Source of the DNA: an uncultured Clostridia bacterium | GTDB taxonomy: Bacteria > Bacillota > Clostridia > Oscillospirales > Oscillospiraceae | NCBI GenBank assembly: GCA_947365965.1 | Contig: CANAZG010000023.1 | Location: forward strand, 1 to 34,845 | Direction: 5' to 3' | Length of the DNA stretch: 34,845 bases | Shown here: positions 8,288-16,282 of the stretch, one piece after another | Layout: every line of letters starts with the position of its first letter | Numbering within the stretch: position 1 is the first letter of the stretch | Position numbers and translations under genes: made by a program | Notes under the pieces: generated by a model | Databases searched by the model: none | The model's input: only the letters and a program-made list of their open reading frames with translations | Told to the model about the DNA's origin: nothing

Positions 8288-8303
8288 CTTATTACTAGTC
8301 ATA
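8288..8303. promoter_or_regulatory. Candidate internal GntR operator between uxaC and uxuB
   Basis: CTTATTACTAGTCATA matches the palindrome at 3280-3295 at 13 of 16 positions and sits in the 38-base gap between uxaC and uxuB. It could control an internal promoter for the four distal genes. No convincing -35/-10 pair is visible. Confidence 0.4.
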
Positions 8304-8305
8304 TT

Positions 8306-9700
8306 TTATTGTTGAAAAAAATAACGCTGAACATTGTGGTAGGATACATCCTCCACCAGTCTCCCCCAGGTCTTCAGATTATCTGACAGCATCCCCTGCT
8401 CCATCCAGCCGCCAACCATGTCGCAGAGAATGCGCCGGAAGTATTCGTGCCGGGCATAGGAGAGGAAGCTCCGGGAATCTGTCAGCATCCCAATGAAGTT
8501 GCCCAGCAGGGAGTTGTTCGCCACGGCTGTCAGCTGTGCGCGGATGCCGGAGTAGGTGTCGTTGAACCACCACGCGGCCCCCAGCTGGATCTTCCCAGCC
8601 ATACCGGCCTGCTGGAAGCTTCCGGTCAGCACGGCCAGCAGGTCCAGATCGTTGGGATTCAGGGAGTACAGAATCGTTTTTCCCAGGGCGTCGTCTGCGC
8701 TCAGTCCGGTGAGAAGGTGGGCAAGGTGTTCCACATTGCAGCTGCTGCCGATGCCGTCAAAGCCCGTATCAGGCCCCAGCTTCTTCTGCTGGAAAGTGTT
8801 CACACCATACGTAGCGCACATGTGGAGCTGCATGACCCAGTTTCGGCTGTGGTACTCCCCGGCCAGAAAACGCATCACGACATACTGGAATTGGGCTGCG
8901 TCCTCTCTGCTGACCTCCTCGCCCCGGAGGACTCGGGTCAAAACCGCCTCCGCCTCCGCTTTTGCGGCAGGGCAGGGAGTCCTTTCCAGACCGTGGTCTG
9001 AGGCGCAGCATCCGTGAGATGCGAAGAAGTCCATCCGCCGGGACAGCGCCGCAAATAGGGAGTCCAGTCCCGTAATCTCCACTCCAGCTGCCTGGGAGAG
9101 CTTCCCCAGATAGGCGGCAGCTCCTTCCTTATGGATGTTGAGCACCTTGTCCGGCCTCCAGGCGGGGATCACCTTCACTTTGCAATCCGGGTCCGCCGCG
9201 ATCTGCTCGTGCGCGGTCAGCGCGTCAGCGGGATCGTCCGTAGTGGCGATGACCTTGACATGGTACCGGGCGATCATTTTCCGCACGGAGAGGGTCTTCA
9301 GCCGTTCGTTGCAGAGCTGCCAAACCTGCTCTGCCGTGTCCTCGTTCAGTTCTCCCTCGTAGCCGAAGTACCGCTTCAGCTCCAGGTGGACCCAGTGGTA
9401 TACCGGGTTTCCGGCGGCCTTGGGCATAACGGCTGCAAATTTTTGGAATTTCTCCCGGTCCGGAGCTCCGCCGGTCACATATTCCTCCGATACGCCGTTT
9501 GCCCGCATCAGCCGCCACTTATAGTGATCTCCACCCAGCCAAACCTGCGTAATATTGTCGTAGATCCGATCCTCTGCAATGTCCTGGGGATCGATGTGGC
9601 AGTGGTAGTCGATGATAGGCATCTTCTCCGCATATTGGTGGTAGAGCGCTTTTGCTGCGTCGCTGTGCAGCAAAAAATCATTGTCAATTACTGGCCGCAT
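8306..9700 (-). CDS. uxaC: Glucuronate isomerase
   Basis: This 464-residue protein is the usual UxaC length. It isomerises D-glucuronate to D-fructuronate (and D-galacturonate to D-tagaturonate), the entry step of hexuronate catabolism. The metal-binding DYHCHIDPQ motif (His33, His35) of the amidohydrolase fold is present, as are WLGGDHYKWRLMRANG and the C-terminal NDTYSGIRAQL ... SYARHEYFRRILCD region. The ATG at 9700 has AGGAG 7 bases upstream; upstream codons in frame are not protein-like. It precedes uxuB in the operon. The 80 bases to the flavoprotein gene are GC-rich without a clear site. Confidence 0.95.
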   Translation of the reverse strand: MRPVIDNDFLLHSDAAKALYHQYAEKMPIIDYHCHIDPQDIAEDRIYDNITQVWLGGDHYKWRLMRANGVSEEYVTGGAPDREKFQKFAAVMPKAAGNPVYHWVHLELKRYFGYEGELNEDTAEQVWQLCNERLKTLSVRKMIARYHVKVIATTDDPADALTAHEQIAADPDCKVKVIPAWRPDKVLNIHKEGAAAYLGKLSQAAGVEITGLDSLFAALSRRMDFFASHGCCASDHGLERTPCPAAKAEAEAVLTRVLRGEEVSREDAAQFQYVVMRFLAGEYHSRNWVMQLHMCATYGVNTFQQKKLGPDTGFDGIGSSCNVEHLAHLLTGLSADDALGKTILYSLNPNDLDLLAVLTGSFQQAGMAGKIQLGAAWWFNDTYSGIRAQLTAVANNSLLGNFIGMLTDSRSFLSYARHEYFRRILCDMVGGWMEQGMLSDNLKTWGRLVEDVSYHNVQRYFFQQ

Positions 9701-9780
9701 GCTCTTCTCCTGTTTGTACTGCGAGCCCGGCTGGCCGCTGCCCGGCGGGGACATACAGCAGACGGGTTGGCATGATTTTT

Positions 9781-10410
9781 TCAGCGGATAAAATTGGTCC
9801 TCTTCTGCGGCTCCCGCTGGGGAATGCAGGCGCCAGCTTCCTGCCCGGCGGCAATGCACTGGAGAATCCAAGCCAAGTTGCTGCCCAGCGTCCGCATGGT
9901 CAAGGTTCCCTCCTCGTCCTGCGCCACTTCCTCCGGTTTGGTGCCGTGGACCATGTTCCAGTACTGGGCGGTGATAATGGGCATGTTGTTATTTTGGCAG
10001 TATTGGGACAACTGCTCCAGGGCCGCTGTAGCGCCGCCCCGGCGGCAGCTGACGACGGCTGCGGCGGGCTTATTTGCCAGGTATCCGCGGCCCACATAAA
10101 AAAAATGGTCCATAAATGATTTCATCACTGCGGACATACCGGCATAGTGCACGGGGGAACCGAATACAAATCCGTCGGCCTTCTTAGCCTTCTCAACAGC
10201 GCGGTAAACCGCATCATTGTCAAAGGCGCACTGCTTTTCACCGGGCTTCGCGCAGGCGCCGCAGCCGATGCAGCCCTTCACGGGCTGTCTGCCAATGAAA
10301 AAAATCTCCGTCTCAACCCCGGCGGCGGACAGGGATTTCTCCACCTCGGCAAGGGCCGTATAGGTGCAGCCCTTTTCATTGGGGCTGCCGTTAAATAAAA
10401 TGACCTTCAT
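9781..10410 (-). CDS. Iron-sulfur flavoprotein / NADPH-dependent FMN reductase family
   Basis: A 209-residue flavodoxin-fold protein. The FMN phosphate loop is at residues 7-15 (NGSPNEKGC). A compact cysteine motif C47-x2-C50-x2-C53-x7-C61 fits the C-x2-C-x2-C-x4-7-C cluster motif of methanogen/clostridial iron-sulfur flavoproteins, so it likely carries FMN and one [4Fe-4S] cluster. It would move electrons, perhaps for a redox step of the operon. GSPVHYAGMSAVMKSFMDHFFY is the typical FMN-binding follow-on (quoted by its start GSPVHYAGM). GGAGGAG precedes the ATG. Substrate or partner unknown. Confidence 0.85.
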   Translation of the reverse strand: MKVILFNGSPNEKGCTYTALAEVEKSLSAAGVETEIFFIGRQPVKGCIGCGACAKPGEKQCAFDNDAVYRAVEKAKKADGFVFGSPVHYAGMSAVMKSFMDHFFYVGRGYLANKPAAAVVSCRRGGATAALEQLSQYCQNNNMPIITAQYWNMVHGTKPEEVAQDEEGTLTMRTLGSNLAWILQCIAAGQEAGACIPQREPQKRTNFIR

Positions 10411-10431
10411 TGTTCTCCTCCCAGAATGTTT

Positions 10432-11394
10432 TTAGATGTCTTCCCGGCAGTAGGTTTCGCAGGAGTGTACCGCTGTCTGAATCCTGCTGCAGGAGATGTC
10501 CGTGGGCAAGGTGCAGTCCGAGCCCAGGATAAAGCGTCGCCCCGCCATTTTGCGGAGGATGGCGTGGACCTCACTCTCGATTTCCCCGTTCGTTCCATCC
10601 ACCAGCACCCCGGACCGATCATCCAGACCGCCCAGGATCACCTTATCCTTGAAGATCTCCGCTCCCTCCTCCAGGGAGGGGTTGTTTTCATGGATGGCCC
10701 AGTTTACCACCTGGGCGGGCAAGTCCTGATAGCGGGAGATATCCAGACCGCTCTTGCAGATGTGCAGTGTATTGACACAGGAGGTCTTTCCCGCCGCCTG
10801 GAGCACCCGCATCTCAAAGGGCTTTATGTACGTGTTGTACTCCTCGGGGGTGAACAGGTCCCGCTCGCCGCCCAGGCAGGCGTAGTAGATGCCGCCCACA
10901 CCCGCGTCGAAGAACCGCTCCGAGAGCTCGCAGAGAACATCGGTGACCATATCGAAGGCGTTTATCAGCGCCTCCCGGTTTTCCGTCATACAGGTGCGGA
11001 AGAACATCCTGTTATCCACATAGAGCCCCTTCCGCAGGGACAGGTGGTGGGTAGACACCACAACGCCGTGGAGCGTGGCCTGGACCAGGGAAGTATTCCC
11101 CGTCTCGTCACAGATGCGTTTGACGTCATCCAGATGCCGCTCCATGTTCCGCCGGGCCGCTCCGCTCAGCGCGGCGCGGGCGTAGTCACCGGGGGTGCGG
11201 ATCTCGCTCTCCCCCCGGAGCAGCGCCTCGTTCATGACCTTGCAGATATCCGTACCGCTTTCCGCGAAGTAGCGGAGATGGGCAGATACCACTCGCTCCT
11301 GATCCCGGGGGGAAAAGTGAAACCAGAAGCCTGTTGGGATCCGGTCCGGCTTCTCCCCCCGGATCACTGCCATAACTCGTTCTTTCTTGTTCAT
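10432..11394 (-). CDS. Uroporphyrinogen decarboxylase family protein (not HemE)
   Basis: A 320-residue TIM-barrel protein of the URO-D superfamily, which includes HemE and the MtaA/CmuA methyltransferases. The N-terminus (NKKERVMAVIRGEKPDRIPTG) is typical, with the conserved KPDRIP; the HemE-specific N-terminal Arg motif is absent, so it is not a haem enzyme. No corrinoid protein is encoded nearby. URO-D-type proteins are often found in sugar-acid operons of gut Firmicutes without assigned role. It lies 21 bases before the flavoprotein gene. A methyl-transfer or decarboxylation step on the imported compound is possible but not shown. Confidence 0.82.
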   Translation of the reverse strand: MNKKERVMAVIRGEKPDRIPTGFWFHFSPRDQERVVSAHLRYFAESGTDICKVMNEALLRGESEIRTPGDYARAALSGAARRNMERHLDDVKRICDETGNTSLVQATLHGVVVSTHHLSLRKGLYVDNRMFFRTCMTENREALINAFDMVTDVLCELSERFFDAGVGGIYYACLGGERDLFTPEEYNTYIKPFEMRVLQAAGKTSCVNTLHICKSGLDISRYQDLPAQVVNWAIHENNPSLEEGAEIFKDKVILGGLDDRSGVLVDGTNGEIESEVHAILRKMAGRRFILGSDCTLPTDISCSRIQTAVHSCETYCREDI

Positions 11395-11415
11395 ATTTTT
11401 TCAGTGCCTCCCGCC

Positions 11416-12861
11416 TTAGATCATGCGGTCAATTTTGGCAATCGCTCTCACATAAATTTTGATCAGGTTTTCCAGGGATTCCAGGCACACGCACTCGTCC
11501 GGCTGATGGCCACCCCCCCGCCGTGTACCCCCGGGGCGGGCGAGATGTCTGTTCAGCGGTCCGCAGGCCATGGCATTGGGCAGGTGGCGGGCATAGGTGC
11601 CGCCGCCCATGGAATAGGGCGCAAAGTCAGCCCGGAGCACCTCCCTGCACAGGTCGTTGAGAAGCGTGGGAATCTCTCCGTCCGGCGCGAAATAGGCCGG
11701 CTCGCTGTTTTCAAAGGAGGCGATCTCCGCTCCATATGCGGTGCAGAACGCTGAAAGGCGTGCCCGAATCGTATCCCTGTCGGTTGAGATCGGATAGCGG
11801 ATATTCAGCGTCACAGTCAAGGCGCCGTTCTCCACCCGGGCCGTTCCGGCCACAGAGGTCAGCGGACCAAAGAAGGCGTCCTCCGCATGGATGCCTATGC
11901 CCTCGCCGCGGTATCCCCTGGAGAGCTCGGCCAGAGCCTTCAGAACGCGAACCGTTCCGGTGTTGGAGAAGGGGATCTCCTTCAGGTTGTTCGTCAGCTT
12001 GTCGATGGCGTTCTCCGTATTCTCCGGGAATGCCGCGTGGCCGGCGACCCCTTCTGCGTGGACCACCGCCACGCCGTTGGCGAAGGCAACGGTAAGCTCC
12101 TCCCGAGCCATAATCTGTGCCGCCTCCCGGGCTGAGCAGGTCAGGGACACCTCCGCGAAATTGGGAACAATATTCTCTCCGGATCCCGCCTGGAAGTCCC
12201 GTATCCCGGTCTCCCTCAGATCCATGGTAATCTTCGCGCTGATAATCCCCTTTTCCCCGCAGCAGACGGAGAACCGGGCATCCGGGACCAGGGAAAACGC
12301 CGGCGGCTTATTGTGCGCCAGATAATAGTGGATGTCCCCCATGGAGGACTCCTCATCACATCCGAAATACACCATTACGTTGTGCCGCAGAGGCAGCCGG
12401 AGATCCCTCAGGCACTTGAGGACATAGAGGGCGGCGACTGCCGGGCCCTTGTCATCTGTGACGCCCCGGCCGTAGAGATAGCCGTCCTTCAAAAACGGCC
12501 GATAGGGGGCGAAGTTCCAGCCGTCACCCGGGGCTACGGTGTCGATGTGGCTGAAAATACCTATCGTTTCCTCGCCGGACCCCTCCAGCTGCGCAGTGCC
12601 GCAGTGGTAGGCGTGGTTCTGGAATGTGAAACCCGCGCCGGCCACCAGGCGGCCCACGGCCTCCAGGACCGCCCCGCAGCCCGCCCCGTAAGGCATCCTT
12701 CCTTCGGCCTTTCCGCTCACACTGGGTATGGAGACGACGGTGAAGATATCCTGTACCATTGTCTCCCTGTTCGCTTCGATCCAGTCCTCCAGGAGCTGCC
12801 GCAGGGCCCCATCGGAAATCGATCCGGACTGCGCCGTTACAGCGCGCAAATATCCGTCCAT
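11416..12861 (-). CDS. M20-family dipeptidase (PepV/Sapep-like)
   Basis: A 481-residue zinc/manganese peptidase of the M20 family, PepV/Sapep branch, which cleaves dipeptides in the cytoplasm. Motifs: SHIDTVAPGDGW (His105, Asp107), GRGVTDDKGP (Asp136/137) and CDEESSMGD (Glu170/171). The catalytic domain is interrupted by a lid domain, as usual. The ATG at 12861 overlaps the end of the upstream dehydrogenase by 25 bases; GAGGG precedes it at short range. The C-terminal region (NRHLARPGGTRRGGG) is slightly unusual. Together with peptidase T and the M24 enzyme it suggests that the imported compound contains peptide or amide bonds. Confidence 0.85.
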   Translation of the reverse strand: MDGYLRAVTAQSGSISDGALRQLLEDWIEANRETMVQDIFTVVSIPSVSGKAEGRMPYGAGCGAVLEAVGRLVAGAGFTFQNHAYHCGTAQLEGSGEETIGIFSHIDTVAPGDGWNFAPYRPFLKDGYLYGRGVTDDKGPAVAALYVLKCLRDLRLPLRHNVMVYFGCDEESSMGDIHYYLAHNKPPAFSLVPDARFSVCCGEKGIISAKITMDLRETGIRDFQAGSGENIVPNFAEVSLTCSAREAAQIMAREELTVAFANGVAVVHAEGVAGHAAFPENTENAIDKLTNNLKEIPFSNTGTVRVLKALAELSRGYRGEGIGIHAEDAFFGPLTSVAGTARVENGALTVTLNIRYPISTDRDTIRARLSAFCTAYGAEIASFENSEPAYFAPDGEIPTLLNDLCREVLRADFAPYSMGGGTYARHLPNAMACGPLNRHLARPGGTRRGGGHQPDECVCLESLENLIKIYVRAIAKIDRMI

Positions 12862-13841
12862 ACACCCTCGTTGACTGGAATTCCCTGTTCCAGATTTTCC
12901 GTTCTGTACCGTTTCATGGACTGGCCGGGGTAGTGGACTGTCCCGCCGGGCAGCGGCTTTGCGTTCAGGACGCAGTTGACTGCGTTCTCCACAATAGCGG
13001 AGAAGGTCTCCTGATCGCCCAGAGCCAGGGGGTTGATCACGATAAAGGTCTGGGAGAAGGAGTGCTCGTCGTTGCCGGGGAGCTTTGCCACCATGGAGGC
13101 GCAGTTGCCAAAGGAGGATACAGCGGTGATGAGATCCAGCAGCATGGCAATGGAAGCGCCTTTATGCTCGCCCATGGGCAGAATCTTCTGACTTTTCAGG
13201 ATGACTGCGGGGTCACAGGACAGCTGGCCGTTCTCGTCATAGCCGCCTGGCTGGGGCATCATCCTGCCCTCCAGCCGTGCGAGCTGCAGCTTGCCGTAGG
13301 AGTACTGTGAGAAGGACGTGTCTGCAATGACGTGGTCTCCGTTGGCACGGGGGACCGCCAGCACCAGAGGATTGTTTCCCAGACAGTGCTGCTGGGTGCC
13401 CCAGGCGCACATATTGGTGCGGGCGTTGGTGAAATGAATCCCCAGCATCCCGGCCTCGGCCGTCATTTTGCCGTAGGTCCCACCCCGCAGCCAGTGGCTC
13501 GTGTTCCGCAGAGACACGCAGGCGATGCCGTGTGTCCGGGCCAGCTCAATGGCACGGTTGGTGCATAGCTGCGCATTGACAATCCCAAAGCCCAGCTTGC
13601 CGTCCCATATCTCATAGCCGCCCAGGCCGGCGATTTTTCCGGCAATCTCTTTCGGCATGGTCAGACCGTCTCTGATATTGTTGATAAGCCGCATATAGCG
13701 GTTGATGCCGTGGGTATAAACGCCCTCCAGGGAGTTCTCCGCCATGACATAGGCCACCTGTCCGGCGTAGTCCTCCGGAGAGCCGTATTTGATCAGCTTT
13801 TCCTTTAAGGTCTCCGTCACCTCTTCAAACGGGATCCGCAT
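12837..13841 (-). CDS. dlgD: 2,3-diketo-L-gulonate reductase-like Ldh-family enzyme (YiaK/DlgD type)
   Basis: A 334-residue MDH/LDH2-family enzyme. It aligns from memory with E. coli YiaK along its whole length: VYTHGINRY (His44), NTSHWLRGGTYG (His116), ILPMGEHKG, and the C-terminal VWTDICAL. YiaK reduces 2,3-diketo-L-gulonate to 3-dehydro-L-gulonate, a step in L-ascorbate use. The ATG at 13841 has AAGGAGA upstream. Within this operon the true substrate may be another 2-keto sugar acid, so the symbol is provisional. Its stop overlaps the M20 peptidase start. Confidence 0.78.
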   Translation of the reverse strand: MRIPFEEVTETLKEKLIKYGSPEDYAGQVAYVMAENSLEGVYTHGINRYMRLINNIRDGLTMPKEIAGKIAGLGGYEIWDGKLGFGIVNAQLCTNRAIELARTHGIACVSLRNTSHWLRGGTYGKMTAEAGMLGIHFTNARTNMCAWGTQQHCLGNNPLVLAVPRANGDHVIADTSFSQYSYGKLQLARLEGRMMPQPGGYDENGQLSCDPAVILKSQKILPMGEHKGASIAMLLDLITAVSSFGNCASMVAKLPGNDEHSFSQTFIVINPLALGDQETFSAIVENAVNCVLNAKPLPGGTVHYPGQSMKRYRTENLEQGIPVNEGVWTDICAL

Positions 13842-13868
13842 AACCGTTCTCCTTTCCAGATGCTGTGA

Positions 13869-15005
13869 CTATTTTTTGTTCTTCTCCAAGATGTCGTCCA
13901 GACGCCATTTTGTGCCTACGATGGAGCACTTCTCATCCAGCTTGCCGTTGTGTATCAGGCGCTGGTAGTATACCGTGTAGATCGAGCCGTCCTCCAGCTC
14001 CGTGGAGCAGGGGAAGCCCAGATCCGGGTGGGGCGTCACATCGGTCAGAACGATGTCCTTGATCCAGGTCTCACCGTCATCCAGACTGACCATGGCCCGC
14101 TCGCCCAATGGCTGCTCGCGGCGACCGTACACGCAGACGATTGCACCGGAGGAGTGTCGGAGCAGATGGGGCGGAGAACCACTGACCCCCAGGCAGCTGG
14201 GGATGCTCCAAGTTCTGCCCAGGTCATCGGAGATTGTCTGGAATACAGTGAATTTGCCGTAGGGGTCCGGATTGGCATTTTGATAGCGGAAGTGAGCCAG
14301 AATGCGGCCGGAGGGGAGTTGCAGGGCACAGGGATCCACAAAGTTCCGGTTGGTCACGCCCTCGGGAATGGGCATCTCGGTGAGTATCTCCCAAGTCTTG
14401 CCCTCGTCTGTGCTCTTGCAGGCGTAGTTGGCCCCGCCGGTCTCCTTTTTGTTGATGTCCTTGCCCACGTACAGAAGGCTGCCGTCCGCCAGTTTGATGG
14501 GGCCGTGGCAGGAGCAGATCGGCGCTCTGTGGGCCTCGCCCCAGGTGTTGCCGTTGTCCTCGCTGACGCTTGTCCAGGAGCCGAAGTCCGCCGCCTCCTG
14601 CTCCGGCGTGACAGAGCGGAGATGGGTGGCGCAGAGGAGGAAGTCCTCGTTATTCATCTGCTCATAGATCATCTGCATAAAGGGGCGGTCAAAATACATC
14701 CGCAGGGGCCAATTGTACCAACTGCACAGGAGCCGGCCGTTCCCCAGGTTCAAAAGGCTGGGGTCCCGGTCGTCCAGCCGGGAGTCCCGGAGGACCTGGG
14801 GCAGGGACCAGTTTTCCGCATTTTTGTCGCCGTAGAGCAGCACGACCTTGCCGAAGGGGCACATATGGTGCAGCCGCAGGCCGGAGGTGCTCACCAGCAC
14901 TCGGCCGTCGTCTAGGCGGGTAACGTTGGGAAAGCCAAAAAAGCCGAACTTATCCTCCGCGCGGCGGATGACGGTCTCGCTTTTTGCCTGAATATCATAA
15001 GTCAT
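13869..15005 (-). CDS. Asp-box (BNR) sialidase-fold protein, cytoplasmic
   Basis: A 378-residue six-bladed beta-propeller of the sialidase superfamily. Four Asp boxes (S-x-D-x-G-x-T-W type) are visible near residues 148-155, 198-205, 258-266 and 307-314. There is no signal peptide, so it is cytoplasmic. The FRIP motif of true sialidases is not present (FGFPNVTR instead), so sialic acid need not be the substrate. It could be a glycoside hydrolase or lyase acting on the imported compound. Its start overlaps the peptidase T stop (ATGA), so both are translationally coupled; GAGGAG precedes. Function uncertain. Confidence 0.75.
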   Translation of the reverse strand: MTYDIQAKSETVIRRAEDKFGFFGFPNVTRLDDGRVLVSTSGLRLHHMCPFGKVVLLYGDKNAENWSLPQVLRDSRLDDRDPSLLNLGNGRLLCSWYNWPLRMYFDRPFMQMIYEQMNNEDFLLCATHLRSVTPEQEAADFGSWTSVSEDNGNTWGEAHRAPICSCHGPIKLADGSLLYVGKDINKKETGGANYACKSTDEGKTWEILTEMPIPEGVTNRNFVDPCALQLPSGRILAHFRYQNANPDPYGKFTVFQTISDDLGRTWSIPSCLGVSGSPPHLLRHSSGAIVCVYGRREQPLGERAMVSLDDGETWIKDIVLTDVTPHPDLGFPCSTELEDGSIYTVYYQRLIHNGKLDEKCSIVGTKWRLDDILEKNKK

Positions 15006-16282
15006 AAGTCCATCTCCTCATAATTTGTATAGAAACCGCTGACAATTTCGATCAAAAGCGCCGTGATCTTCTTCATAGACTGTACAGAGACAAATTCGTA
15101 CCGGCTGTGCCCGTTGGAGACGCCGGTGCAGATATTAGGACAGGGGATGCCCATGAAGGACAGCCGGGAGCCGTCGGTGCCGCCCCGGGTCACAATGAGC
15201 TGTGGGGAGATTCCCTGCCGCTCCATGCTCTTCTCGATCAACTCCACGATCGAGAACATGGGAGCGATCTTCTCTGCCATATTCCGGTACTGCTCCTCCA
15301 CTTTGAGCTCTACCGTCCCCGCACCATAGCGGTCATTGAGATACCGGCTGATTCGCTCCAGGAACGCCAGCTTCTCCGCCATCCTGCCTGCATCATGGTC
15401 TCGTACCGCATAGGACAAGACCGCCTTCTCCACATCGCCCTGGAAGCTGCTCAGATGGTAGAATCCCTCCCGTTCGGCGGTGTAGGCCGGGCGCTGCTCC
15501 ACCGGGAGCATCCTGTCAAATTCCATGCCGATGTGCAGGGCGCTGCGCATCCGCCCCTTGGCGGATCCGGGGTGAACAGATCTGCCGGAGATCGTGACTG
15601 CGGCGGAATATGCGTTGAACGTCTCATAGGAGTAGGTCCCCAGTGCGCCGCCGTCAACGGTGTAGGCGAAGTCCACAGGGAATCCCGCCGTGTCGAAGTG
15701 GTCCACGCCGCGGCCAATCTCCTCATCGGGGGTGAAGGCGATCCAGATCTCGCCGTGTGGGATTTCGGGGTGATCCCGGAGGACCTGCGCCATTTGCAGG
15801 ATCTCCGCCGCACCGGCCTTGTCATCAGCGCCCAGAAGGGTTGTGCCGTCTGTGACCACAAGGTCCTGCCCCAGGAAGGTATCCAGCTGGGGAAATTCCT
15901 TCCGGAGCATGGTGATGCCGGCCGCCTCGTTGAGCAGGATGTCACCGCCGGGATAGTTCTCCACGACCCGGGGCCTGACGCCCCGGCCGGAGACATCCGG
16001 CGCGGTATCCATGTGGGCAATCAGTCCGATTTTGGGCACATCCTTGTCCCCATTGGCCCGGATCATTCCATAAACATAGCCGTATTCATCCTGGCGCACC
16101 TGCTCCGCACCCACCTCGCGCAGATCCTTTGCCAGCAGCTGCGCCAGATCTTTCTGGCAGTCCGTGCTGGGGCATTGGGTCCTGGGCGCCCGGGGGGAGG
16201 ATTCTGTGTCAATCTGTACGTACCGAAGAAAGCGGCCTAAAACAGGGGCAATGTCCGCCTCGCTCCATCTCTTCTCACACAT
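15002..16282 (-). CDS. pepT: Peptidase T (tripeptide aminopeptidase)
   Basis: A 426-residue M20B metallopeptidase which removes N-terminal residues from tripeptides in the cytoplasm. Motifs: IAHMDTAPDVSG (His and Asp ligands), LLGADDKAG, TPDEEIGRG (catalytic Glu and ligand), TVDGG, and the C-terminal TRGGTDGSRLSFMG. The ATG at 16282 overlaps the end of the ATPase gene by 8 bases; the longer frame begins with TTG and has no better ribosome site. It directly follows the ABC transporter in the operon, as expected for processing of imported peptides. Confidence 0.93.
   Translation of the reverse strand: MCEKRWSEADIAPVLGRFLRYVQIDTESSPRAPRTQCPSTDCQKDLAQLLAKDLREVGAEQVRQDEYGYVYGMIRANGDKDVPKIGLIAHMDTAPDVSGRGVRPRVVENYPGGDILLNEAAGITMLRKEFPQLDTFLGQDLVVTDGTTLLGADDKAGAAEILQMAQVLRDHPEIPHGEIWIAFTPDEEIGRGVDHFDTAGFPVDFAYTVDGGALGTYSYETFNAYSAAVTISGRSVHPGSAKGRMRSALHIGMEFDRMLPVEQRPAYTAEREGFYHLSSFQGDVEKAVLSYAVRDHDAGRMAEKLAFLERISRYLNDRYGAGTVELKVEEQYRNMAEKIAPMFSIVELIEKSMERQGISPQLIVTRGGTDGSRLSFMGIPCPNICTGVSNGHSRYEFVSVQSMKKITALLIEIVSGFYTNYEEMDL

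Noticed and set aside
10432-11394. Haem enzyme HemE
   Set aside because: The HemE N-terminal Arg motif is absent and there are no other haem genes.
12837-13841. Duplicate of the Ldh gene at 6381-7436
   Set aside because: The two share only the family motifs; one is YiaK-like, the other is not, so they are not a recent duplication.
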